The notes beneath the pieces are model-generated. The model was not told the origin of the DNA, did no database searches, and was given only the letters and a program-made list of their open reading frames with translations. A stretch of DNA of 64,000 bases from Mangifera indica (lineage: Eukaryota > Streptophyta > Magnoliopsida > Sapindales > Anacardiaceae), in NCBI RefSeq assembly GCF_011075055.1, contig NC_058137.1:27079463-27143462 (forward strand), given 5' to 3'. Positions within the stretch are counted from its first letter, which is position 1; each line of letters starts with the position of its first letter. Both the position numbers and the translations under genes were made by a program. Of the stretch, positions 22,284 through 33,425 are shown one piece after another.

Positions 22284-24827
22284 CTATATTGACACAGGGT
22301 CAATAAAAAGAGAGGCAATATAATCCTTGAGGTAAGTTTGAGCTTCAGAGTAGCCATCGCCGTCCTTGTATACAACATCAATCACTCGCGAAAAATTAAG
22401 AATTCGTACAGGGAGTGGCATTGGCAAGGCTGTTGGGAGGAGAAGTTCTTCGTTTAAATCCTTCCAGGCATCTGTAATTTGTTTTCGAAATTCCTTGTAT
22501 GCTGCTTCTTCTGTTGCACCATATTGTTTCTGGAAACACTCTACGGCTGAGGCAGCATGGCCCCTCTTTTGCTCAAACTGTATGTATAAACACACAATTG
22601 GTTAACTGCTAAATATTGGATCAGAAAAAACTTTAACTTTTTCTAAATATTGTATGTACCGATACCTTGTGGGAGGCAATGTCATCCATGAGTCTGCAAA
22701 TTACTGAGGCAGCCCTCAGGAGTTTAGGGTTGCTGACTGACCATTCAAAGGCTTCTTTGGTTGCAACATCTCCCATTCCCACAAAAGAATTTGTGGCTAA
22801 CATTTGGTAGGTACTAGTAACCAATGCAACAGTCATGTACTCATCCATGGTGGGTACATAATTTTCATGATACCATTTGGCTTCAATAAAGTAATTCCTT
22901 ACTAGAGTCTTCATCTGAGAAACCATAATAATGAATACCAATTAAGCAGTCCACTTGCTTTAAATTACCCCAATTAATGGACTGGGAAAAAAAACTTACC
23001 GATTCTTTTGCATAGTGAACGCGGTATAGCTTTCCTTTGGGGGCCATTTCTGTTTCCATTTCATGATAAATATCAAGGAGCATTGCATAAATTATTTGCA
23101 TGTAATCAGGCAGTTGATCTACGGCACTTGTATTCCACCTGAAAAGGAAAATTCAAGCTTATTATAAACAAAATAATTATAGAGCAATACTATATGTACC
23201 CACTTTGGGTACACAAATGTATACACACTCATATGTGTCATCATATGATTGGTTATTGTTTTATTCTTAATTCAAAATTATCCAATCACATAATGACACA
23301 TATAAATGTGTACACATTTGTGTACCCAAAGTGGGTATACATAGTTTTATTGATAATTATATTATAATAAAATATGGATTTGGGATCATGGCTAAAGATG
23401 GGAATTTGAATAACCTTTCAACTGCCGAGGTAAAAAGCTCAAGTTCATCGACTGTGCCATAGACATCATAGGTGTCATCGATAACGGAAGTTGTGGCAGT
23501 CACTTTGGTTAAAAGCCTTCTAGCCAACTCATATTCAGGCTCGAAATATACTCCCACTATCCAGAAGTACAACTCAACCACTCTATCTCTCACATATGGT
23601 AGCTTGCTGGCAAGGCCTAAATCCTTCCACCACCTACGTGACACAACTCATTTTAATCATAAAATAGTCCATGCACAGCCTAGCTAGCGAGAGATTAATG
23701 GTGGTTTTTATATATGACTTACTGGTAAATTCCACTGAGTTCTTTCTGGTACTGCTTTTGTAATGAATTAAAATCTAACTTGGCAAAGGTTAACAGAACT
23801 TCATTGTGCGAAGGTTCTTCTTGATAGATAGTCATGCAATGCCTTGCCTCTGGTCTTGGTAAACCCCTGCGCAGAGGTCGATTTAAGGCATGCTTAACTT
23901 GAGCTGCAAGTGGAGTGCTTAATTTGGCCGCCATGGACTCAAGGTGGGTAGTAGAGAAAAGAAGCGCTTCATCTAGTATAGTTTCTCCGTGCACCCTTAA
24001 ATGCGTAGCTTCATACAAGCTTAACATTCCTCGAATGTCTTCCTCAAGAAAAGCCCCGAAGTTCCCATTATTGTCCTTGAACTTGTTGAATACATCTGCA
24101 GACACATATCACAATTAGACAGCGTACACTAAAGCTGAAGAAGAAAGGGACAAGGAGAAAGAACATATACCGCAGGAGATTCTGTAGCCTTGTTGTCTAA
24201 GTAATCGAAATTCAAGAGAGATAAAGTATAAGTCGTCGTTGTCATCTCTGAAATTAATGTGTTGGTGATGCTGATAGATTTGATCTAACACTTGATCAAT
24301 CTCGGTCTCAAAATGGTAGGATACACCTAACCGCTGGATTGCATCAATCAACTCAAGTTTCTGTGCTGGCTTATTCACTTCTGCTAATAACATTTTTTTA
24401 ATCTCGTGCTTCAGTTTTTGTTGTTTTTCCCAATCATCGCTTTCCTACACAACCTCATGCAGAAAAAAAGGTCATTAGCAAAAATATACATGTAGGATTA
24501 TTTACATGCATATATATAGGAGAAACAAACTACTATATATTAAAAAATATGGTACGAGAATTGGCTTATGTATGGTAAAGAGGAAAACCAGTGGCCCAGG
24601 TAACACTTATTGTGTAACATTTATTAAAAAACTTTGTAAAGAAACTGTCACAAGCAAGTTCAAGTTGAATTGAGAGAAATTACTAAGCAGTATTTTACCA
24701 CAGAGTTACTAGCATAATAGAGGAAACGATCCCCCCAAATGCTAGGATGAAAATTTGCTGAGCGACGATTTGTGTCTTCGTTGGCAACTTTCATTGAAGT
24801 AGGAAGCGCTGAAACTTGAAGAGACAT
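22284..24827 (-). CDS. TPS-B, sesquiterpene synthase (TPS-a clade)
   Basis: Seven exons, predicted 558 aa: 24827-24699, 24444-24171, 24095-23723, 23633-23415, 23138-23000, 22914-22666 and 22577-22284. Exon lengths equal those of TPS-A exactly and all borders are GT..AG. The same catalytic motifs are present: RR-x8-W, RDR, DDTYD and DD-x2-S-x3-E (here DDIASHKFE). The predicted role is cytosolic conversion of farnesyl diphosphate to a sesquiterpene. From about 22269 to 24771 it is identical by eye, base for base, to TPS-C; the two proteins differ only in exon 1 (N15K and T18R relative to TPS-B). Relative to TPS-A, changes cluster in exons 5-7, for instance '[13 protein letters not shown]' against '[13 protein letters not shown]'. 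Intron 4 carries a 172 bp MITE that TPS-A lacks. No disabling mutation is seen. Confidence 0.92.
23181..23352. mobile_element. MITE in intron 4 of TPS-B
   Basis: 172 bp flanked by ataattat on both sides (23173-23180 and 23353-23360), an 8 bp target duplication of hAT type. The ends are inverted repeats of about 40 bp: the left arm contains cactttgggtacacaaatgt and the right arm acatttgtgtacccaaagtg. TPS-A intron 4 lacks it, so it inserted after TPS-A split from the TPS-B/C lineage. It sits inside an intron and leaves the splice sites alone. Confidence 0.85.
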
Positions 24828-24902
24828 GACGAATTTCTGGTAGAGAACAACTAGACAATTTATGTTTATGAATTTGAGTATAAGAATGGCTTCAGGCTCA
24901 TG

Positions 24903-24911
24903 TATATATAG
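24903..24911 (-). promoter_or_regulatory. TATA box of TPS-B
   Basis: The minus strand reads CTATATATA at the position matching the TPS-A TATA box, about 76 bp upstream of the start codon. It differs in sequence from both TPS-A and TPS-C. Confidence 0.65.
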
Positions 24912-26225
24912 AGAACAATTATTTTCGTGCATTTTGGAATGATGAAGTCGTGTGAAACATGCTCCTTTTTTTTTTAAATTTTTGAATTCAATAACACTTA
25001 AAAGAGGTGTCCCTCTTAATAGAATAGTTGTTTACCACTTAATAGAATATTTTTGTACGTTTTCCTCTTAATATAATGTGATACATTATTTATTTACCCA
25101 CCTAACATTTGTTTAATGTCTGCTCACCCTAATTTCATAATTTTTCTATCTAATTTCATAATTTTTCTAAATTAATAGCGTTTAACAGAAGCATGCACTC
25201 ATTATTAACTCAGAGTTAATTGAAAAGACAAAACTATTCCTTATATAGTTGATATTATTTTGTTACAAGGATTAAATTGGGCCTCTCTCTTGATAACTGT
25301 AAACGAACATTTTTTTTTATAAATTGTTTTTTATCAAAATAATTTCTTGTAATTCAGTTGGTGAATCCTTATTTTTTTTAGTAATTATGCTTTAAGATCG
25401 TATTTTCTCCATTTTAATAAAACTTTATATATTTCATTATTTTCATTTGCAAAAGTGATCTCAAATGTCTTATTAAATTCTGAAAATATATGCAAAATTT
25501 TTAATATAAAAGAATTTAGTAAAACAATATGGAATTGCATTTTTATCTGTCTATGTTGATTTTTGTTATTTTGTTGCTCATATATATTTATCATTTAAGG
25601 GTGTTTTTATAGAATGGTTTTTATATTATTGGAAGAATTAAAATATTTTACTTGGAATAAGGAAGATCTTTTGAAGTATCTTTTGACTTTTACTTCCCAT
25701 CAACTGTGAACCTTTTTAATGAATTCGATGAACTTAACTTATAAAAGATTGAAAAATATTTCCAACTACAAAAAAAAATTTTTACACGATATGCTAGAAA
25801 ATAAAGACGTGGTTGTATATCGAAGAATCACTGATCACCAATTCAGATAACTAATGTCACACAATTGGTTTGAGGTGACACGTACCGAACTAAATTTAAA
25901 TATACGTTGATTTAAATTTAAAATTAATAAAAAATAATTTAATTTGAGTTTATCAACTCGACATTAAATTATTTAAATCAAATAAAAATAATTTAATTTG
26001 AATATGATTTAAATTTATAGTATAAAAACTTTAAATTATATGACCCGAATATGTAATTTAAATTCATTGGTAAAACACGTTTATTATTATTGAAACGCAT
26101 TAAATATTATTATATGAATTTTTATACTTTAATTTGCAAAGGGGTTTTTGATTTTTTCTAAAGAAATTATTCGATAATGCCTCGTGTTAATTAGGTTGAT
26201 TATTATGTTATATAGGATTAAGTTT
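24912..26225. repeat. TPS upstream block, TPS-B copy
   Basis: The part 25000-25310 matches the TPS-A promoter region. The part 25328-26225 matches 38346-39220, with shared runs such as 'tcacacaattggttt' and 'gataatgcctcgtgttaatt'. A short duplication 'ctaatttcataatttttct' occurs at 25130 and 25150. No coding frame is supported. Confidence 0.65.
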
Positions 26226-27399
26226 ACGTGGATATGACCTTATGAGAGAACGATTTTTTTTTTCAAAAAGAGGATATATACTTTTTCAAATTAGAACTCA
26301 ATCAAATCGAGTTAAACTAACTTTTAACTTGGGGCCAACTTGGTCTAGTCCAACGCTAGATTTGGCTAATTTCAATTATAACTAATATTTTAATATAAAA
26401 AGAATTTCAAACAGTAAACTCCAAGATGAAGAACAAAGTAATAACAAACGTTTTCACCCTTTTTCTAAATAACAGAATAAGATAAAATAAAAGTAGTGTA
26501 TTTAAAAAAATGCAAACTTTAAAGAGATGGCCAACTTTAAATAAATATTTTAAACCCCTTCCATGTGTGTGTTGGAGGACTGAAATTTAACTTTCATGCA
26601 TTCATAACTTTTGAAAAAGAATTTCATTTAGAATGTTATTTCAAAAAAAACAAATCCAAAAAAAGACAAGACATAGTGCATCAACTTTAGATTTTTTAAA
26701 TATAAATCAAGCTACAAATCTAACAAAACCCTAACTTAGACTAAAATATTTATATGATTTGCTTTTTCAAACTTTAATCATCTTCAAAAAAATATTAATT
26801 ATGTCACAAAATTTTCGAATTAAGGGGTAATCTCAATAGTAAGTCTTAGGAATATACATATTTTAATTTAAATTATAAAATCAAATCAAATTATTTAAAA
26901 ATTATGATTTGATTTGTGAAATAGTTTGGTTTAAATTAATAAATTTTTTTAAAAATAATTTTTAATTTATGTTATAATTTGAGTGATTTTCAAACTGAAC
27001 TAAACTGTAAATTGTTCTTTTTAAAATACATATATGTAATTATATTTTAAAAAATTATTTAATAAACAATTAGATACATGTTTTTTTTTTATATTTATTT
27101 TATCAATTTTTTACATGTATATTGTGTATATATTTCGTATTTATTTTATATTTATATTATATTTTAGAAAATTATAATTTTATTAATTTTATTTGATTTT
27201 AATAAGTTCAAACTGTAATTCAAAACCAAATTGAATCATTTTTTTCAGTTTGATTTAATTTATTTTGAAACATAAAATAATTTAATTTAATTTAAATTTT
27301 TTTAAAACCGATTTTTCAATTTAATTCTAAAAAACTCTCTAATCGGTCATTCACACCCCTAACAAGTCCAACTCAAGTAGCTAGGAGCACTGCTAGGCG
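26226..27399. repeat. Spacer DNA with GRAS 3'-flank copy
   Basis: The part 26580-27399 corresponds to 45130-45783, the DNA directly downstream of the GRAS gene, including the 519 bp hAT-type MITE with its end 'cattcacacccctaac'. It stops at 'actgctaggcg', where a hAT element begins. In the intact GRAS flank the same place reads 'actgctaggcaagttgagg', an empty site. The part 26250-26420 matches a unit also at 19130, 30440 and 43620. Confidence 0.7.
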
Positions 27400-29211
27400 T
27401 AGACCTGGTCACGAGCCAGTTTGGCCCATGAATCAGATTGAAACCGACCCAGATAAAATCAAAATTGAAATTGGTAAAACCAGAACCGATTTGAACCGAA
27501 ATAGAAACAGGATTTTAACGATTCGATTCTGGTTTATTTAGTTTTAAATAGTAGAACCACCAGTTCATATCTGGTTCATAAACTGGCAATTAAACCGGCG
27601 GTTCAAATCTTATGAACCAAAACTTTAAACTTTTTTTGAATTTCTTTTATCTTTTAAATTTTAAAAAAGGGCACCAACGGTCTCCTGCATTTGCAGGGGA
27701 CCATTGGTTCCCTGCAAAATAAATGCAGGGAACCCCTGCAAAATTTTAAAAACACGCCCACTTTTTTAAATTTTCCTTATATATATTCATTCAATCTCTC
27801 AATTCTCTCTCTCAATCTTTCAAACTCTCTTATTTATTCTCATTTCTCATTCTTTCAATTTTTAATACTCTCTCAATCTTTTAATCAAATTCAATTAAAT
27901 TTTTTCTTTATTTTTTATTAATTTCAATTACTATTTATATTATACAATTCATAATTAATTGTAGAATTTATTCTTATAATTAATTTTATTTATTATTTAT
28001 TATTTATTATTATTTTTCATTATCTTTCATAATTAATCATATAATTTATTTATATAATTAATTTTATTTATTATCAAAAATGGCAAGTAATGAAAATTCA
28101 CCAGGTAATAGGAGATTTGGTCAGTATTCATATATATTAAATATGAATAAAAATCAATTTGTAGAAAAATTTTCAACACAAGAAAATAGAAGTTAATATA
28201 TAGAGGTGGAGCAGTAACAACAACCTCAACAAGTAGAGATAAAACAACAATCCCAAAAAATTCTTACCTCTGATATTTTCAAGATTCATTTCAAGAAAAT
28301 ACAAAAAGAATATGATAATTTTGAAGTTGCTTGCAATTATTGTAAGCAAATTTATAAATTCAAGCAAGGAAGTGGATATGGGATGTTCAAGAGGCACTTG
28401 GAGTCGAAGCATCCAAAAAAAAATTGGGCAAAATAAAGGTCAAACACAAACAACTGGGTATGGTTCTCCACATAAATCTCTATTTATTTACAATGATAAT
28501 AAAAGTAAAAAAGAATTTACAAAAATGGTAGCAATAAATCATTTAGCGTTTACTTTTGATGAAAATTTAGGTTTAATAATTATTGTAAAACTGCATTAAA
28601 TCATACACATAAAACTATTCCAAAAAACACATTAAAAAAATCATTATTAAGTTTATATAAAAAACAAAAAAAATTAATTCAATTATTTTCAAATTTTGAT
28701 GGATGTGTATTTATATGTAGTGATATTTGGAATGAGCATTGACAAGTTCACTCTTATATGGGGATAATTTGTCATTGGATAGATGATAAATTTCAATTAC
28801 AAAAAAGAATTTTAGCATTTAAGGTGTTTAATGACCAACATACAGTCAATAATATTTATAGAGTAATTAAAGGAATATTAGAAGAATATAGATTAGTTTT
28901 TAAAATTTTTTCAATTTTATTTGATAATGCGACTACAAATACGGTCTCAATTATTGATTTAACAAAAATTTACAAGCCCAATTTAAATGATAGATTTTTT
29001 ATTTATTTATAGAATAGCTTATTTAATTATTCAAAGAAAGAATACATCAAATGTGATATTCAAAAGTTGTTTGAAATCTAGCTCGTTTTTTCTAACAACA
29101 ATCTTTGCTAATGATATTTATGTTGATGAGTGTTTAATTATTCAAAGAAAGAATACATCAAAATCTTTTAAAAGCTATTATTATTATTTTCAATACAAAA
29201 TTTTAATATAA
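27400..29211 (+). mobile_element. Internally deleted hAT element, copy 1
   Basis: It begins tagacctggtcac at 27400 after gctaggcg, the likely 8 bp target sequence. The subterminal region is full of 'aaccggttcaaatc'-type words, typical of plant hAT elements. A CT-rich leader (27780-27860) precedes the transposase remnant. The right terminus is missing: after about 29010 the sequence jumps to C-terminal scraps and then to spacer block beta, with no inverted end. It cannot be mobile as it stands. Confidence 0.75.
28080..29012 (+). pseudogene. hAT transposase remnant with BED zinc finger
   Basis: ATG at 28080 opens MASNENSPGN, followed by stops after about 38 codons (near 28195) and in the glutamine-rich stretch after it. 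The BED zinc finger is clear at about 28330-28420: ACNYCKQIYKFKQGSGYGMF followed by KRHLESKHP, with C-x2-C and H-x4-H. After a further frameshift, the RICESLEEPER-type core is readable: ICSDIWNEH, then a stop, then MGIICHWIDDKFQLQKRI, and SILFDNATTNTVSI at the C-terminal side. The dimerisation region is absent. Stops and frame changes leave no usable protein. The BED finger and 'CHWIDD' core place it in the Ac/Tam3-like plant hAT group. Confidence 0.8.
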
Positions 29212-29275
29212 AAAGAATTTCAAACAGTAATAACAAACGTTTTTGCCCTTTTTCTAAATAATAGAATAAGAGAAA

Positions 29276-32200
29276 ATAAAAGTAGTGTATTTAAAAAAAT
29301 GCAAAATTTAAAGAGATGGCCAACTTTAAATAAATATTTTCAACCCCTTCCATGTGTGTGTTGGAGGGCTGAAATTTAACTTTCATGCATTCATAAATTT
29401 TGAATAAGAATTTCATTTAGAATGTTATTTAAAAAAAAAATCCAAAAAAAAACGAAGACATAGTGCATCAACTTTAGATTTTTTAAATATAAATCAAGCG
29501 ACAAATCTAACAACGCCCTCCAACTTAGACTAAAATATTTATATGATTTGCTTTTTCAAACTTTAATCATCTTCAAAAAAATATTAATTATGTCACAAAA
29601 TTTTCGAATTAAAGGGTAATCTCAGTAGTAAGTCTTAGGAATATGTATAATTTAATTTAAATTATAAAATTAAATCAAATTATTTAAAAATTATGATTTG
29701 ATTTGTGAAATAGTTTGGTTTAAATTAATAAATTTTTTAAAAATAATTTTTAGTTTAGGTTATAATTTCAAAGATTTTCAAACTGAACTAAACTTTTTTT
29801 AAGTTTGGTTTAATTCAAAACCAGACTAGATCATTTTTTTTAGTTTGGTTTAATTTATTTTGAAACATGAAATAATTTAATTTAAATTTTTTTAAAACTG
29901 TTTTTTCAATTTAATTTAAAAAACTCTCTAATCGGTCATTCACACCCCTAACAAGTCCAACTGAAGTAGCTAAGAGCACTGCTAGGCATAGACCTGGCCA
30001 CGGGTCGGTTTGGCCCATGAATCAGATTGAAATCGACCTAAATAAAATCGAAATTGAAATCGGTAAAACTGGAACCGGTTTGAACCAGAACTGAAACCAG
30101 ATTTTAACGATTCGATTCCGATTTATTTAGTTTTAACAGTTGAACCATCGGTTCATATCCGGTTCATGAACGGGCAGTTAAACCGGTGGTTCAAATATTA
30201 TGAACCGGAACTTTTAAATTTAAAAAAGGAGCACCAACGGTCCCTGCAATTCCCTGCAAAATAAATGTACGGTCCCCTGCATATTTCAAAATTTTTGCAG
30301 GGGACCAAAATTTCGAAAATCCATTTCCACCCCCACTTTTTAAAATTTTCCCTATATATATCCATTCAATCTCTCAACTCTCTCATTTATTCTCATTTCT
30401 CATTCTTTCAATTCTTATGAGAGAGATCATTTTTTTTTTTTCAAAATAAGGATATATACTTTTTCAAATTAAAACCAAGTCAAGTCAAGCTAATTTTCGA
30501 TTTGGAGCCAACTTGATTCAGTCCAACACTAGATTTGGCTAATTTCAATTGTAACTATTTTTTTTTTAACAAAAACACTCTTAAATCTCAACAAAACTCT
30601 TTTTTATCCTCATTCATCTTTACATTGACTTCATCTTCACATAATCCAACCAATTTTATAAAATATTTTTAAAAAAATATTACCATTAAGAGTCATTTGG
30701 TTCAAAAGATTGAAATATTACTCTAGTAATTTATCGTTTATTAGATACATTACTTTGTTTGATTTATATTTAATAAAAAATTTCGATAATCTTATATTAC
30801 TAATAGTGATATGGTAGGTAATATAAGAAGTAATATGATTACGACATTCATTTAAATATTAAAAGATTATCAAAATAATCTTAATTTTATTATAACTATA
30901 TATTTATTTATTAATTTTTTTAGAATAAAACTAATTTCATCTTAAATTAATATAACAAATAACATAAAAAATATTATACCAAGGGCATTTAAGTAAAAAA
31001 TATACTAGTAATATTTTATTACCTAAAATAATATACTAATAATATTTTATTACCTCTAATTATTTATACTTATCTATTTTTACTAAACTTTATCAAATAT
31101 AGTAACAATTTATACCAAATAATTATTTATACCTATTCATTTTTATCAAACTTTATCAAATATAATAATAATTTACTCAATAATTATCAAAATAATATTT
31201 TTTTAAAATAATCTTTTAATTTTGATACTAAAATATCTCCCTTACTGTGATTTTAATGTGAAATGTCAATTAGAGACTTGATTTTGTTTTATTCATTTAT
31301 AGAATATTTTATTTAATTATTCAAAGAAAGAGTACATCAAATATAGTATTCGAAAGTTGTTTGAAATCTAGCTTGTTGTCCCTAACGACAATCTTTACTA
31401 ATGATATTTATGTTAATGAGTGTTAATATTAACCATTTTGTAACTAACTTTAAGCCGGAGATGTTGAAAATTGAACGATTGTTTAAAAATTTTACAAAAT
31501 ACGAGATTGTGTGTATTTTTTTAAAATTGAATGATTATATATATACATTTTTATACGTAATTTAAGTATATAAATAATGTGATATCTTATAATTACATGT
31601 TATTTTATTTTTAATTCAAAATAAAATTATGTATAAAAAATATGTATATATATGGTTTTATTGTAATATAAAATATTAATAATTTAGTCAAGAGTAGAGA
31701 TGTCAATGGGTCAGGCCAAGCTGGCTTTGGCTCGGCTCATCCGGCTAATGGGTCGTGTCGGGCCTAAGGCCCAAACAATAATGGACCTTCAGACTGGGTC
31801 GACCCATTAAAATATAAAGACCCAAGGCCCGACCCATATAATAACGGGCCTTAATTGGGCAGGGTTGGGCTTTAATCGGGCCAGCCCAGCCCATTTAATC
31901 AATTTTTTTTTTAAATTTTAATTAACATTTTTTAACATAAATTTTTTTCAATTATTAAAACCGATAATAGTATCTCGAATATTTTATTTATACTTCCTCA
32001 CTTGTGACGGAGGAATACCGTAGTTATATGATAAAAAAATATTATAAATTAATAACATGGTACAAATAAATTAATTTACATACGGTATAAATTACAAAAC
32101 ATAAATAAAATATATCTACTATATAATATTTATCTACTCATCTTTTATATTTAAATCTCTGAATTCTTCAAAAATAAATAATTATTATTTACGAATTTAG

Positions 32201-33200
32201 ATATTTTTCGAAAGAGAGTTAATGAAATTGAAAATATAATGAAATAATTGAAATTGAGTGATTAAAAGATTTATAAATAAAAGTGAAAATAAAAACAAAT
32301 AAAATAGATTTATTTTTTAAAAAAAAAATAAAATAGATATATAAACAGTTCGGGCCGGGCCAACCCATGGGCCTAATATTAAAGCCCTAGGCTGGCCCGA
32401 TAGGCCCATGGGCCTGGCTCGACACTCTACAGTGTCGGGCCGGGCTTTATCGTGTCCGGGCCTTTTTTCGTGCTTCGGGCCGGGCCTCCATTTAGCCCGG
32501 CCCAATTGACGTGTCTAGTCAAAAGCATAGAATGTGTTTAGATTTTTTTTTTTGATATATAAATTGTTTAAATTAAGTTTTAAACTAAAAATAATGTGAA
32601 AAATTGTATAATTTAGAAATCGAACCATTGAATTACATTATGCCATTGATTTTATTTATTGAAGTTATATACATAATTTTGTAATTTATCAGAAGGGTGA
32701 TTTTGTAATTGATCATTTCTACAAAATTATGAATAACAGTGATTGAAGTGAAGTTTTATTTCTACTTCTTTGGAAGTCATTTTGTTTAGAAATTCGTTTA
32801 TTTTGTGTTAAATATTTAAAACTGGACCGAACATAGTTCAATAAAACAGTAAGATTTACTTCTACTATAAATAAATAAATTTCTGTTGGGCGTTGATTGG
32901 TAAATAATGATAGATAGAGCTACGAAGGTTCTTCTTGGCAAAAATCGTACATCTGTCCGGGCCTTCCTTCTCCCTTTCGTGTATTTATTTTCTAGTCAAA
33001 ACTTGAAATTCGGTCAAATATATGGATAAACTTTAGACTTTTTTAAATATAAATCAAGATACAAATCAAACAACACCCTCCAATTTTGACTAAAATATTT
33101 ACATGATTTTCTTTTTCAAACTTTAATAATCTCTCAGAAAGATATTAATTATTTCACAAAATTTTCAAATTAATTTTTGTGTAAATAAAGCTCAAAACCA
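29276..33200. repeat. Spacer block beta, copy 2
   Basis: Matches 18136-21105 and 42199-45180. It contains a second GRAS 3'-flank segment (29560-29990), the hAT left end 'tagacctggccacgggtcgg' (29990), the CT-rich stretch, the AT-rich MITE-like part (30690-31230) and the TPS-proximal part. The hAT element at 31695-32517 interrupts it. The stretch next to TPS-C lacks the 580 bp insertion seen near TPS-B. No genes of its own. Confidence 0.75.
31695..32517. mobile_element. hAT-type element, 823 bp
   Basis: The left end is tagagatgtcaatgggtc; the right end, inverted, is tagacacgtcaattgggc. It is flanked by 8 bp duplications, gtcaagag (31687-31694) and gtcaaaag (32518-32525; 7 of 8 match). The uninterrupted target is visible at 20410 and 44400 ('agtcaagagcatagaatg'). 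The ends are GC-rich with repeated 'gggccgggc' words; the middle is AT-rich and non-coding. It is a non-autonomous hAT element that inserted after the spacer blocks had been duplicated. Confidence 0.9.
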
Positions 33201-33425
33201 AAATGAGAAAAAAAGATTAAGGGTAGCCAAGGGTACACTGAAAATTATTTAAGAATTTTATGCCATGAGACCTCCCTGAAGTACATTCAAGAAGGATACA
33301 TTCTTAAAATAATGTCCCTCAATTTGTTTATAGGATTTACATATACAATATTAACCGTTTATATAAGTACAGTTAATTCATATTTATATATTCGTTCATC
33401 TTAAAATAATTTAGTCACGGCAATG
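33201..33425. other. 3' flank of TPS-C with deletion
   Basis: Homologous to 21800-22283. At about 33407 the sequence 'cttaaaataatttagtcacg' joins directly, whereas near TPS-B 259 bp lie between the two halves. The TPS-C 3'-UTR or polyadenylation region is therefore shortened. About six mismatches per 220 bp separate this flank from that of TPS-B, in contrast to the identical gene bodies. Confidence 0.7.

Noticed and set aside
32317..32505. 62-codon frame rich in G, P and R
   Set aside because: It is translated from the GC-rich terminal repeat of the hAT element at 31695-32517.
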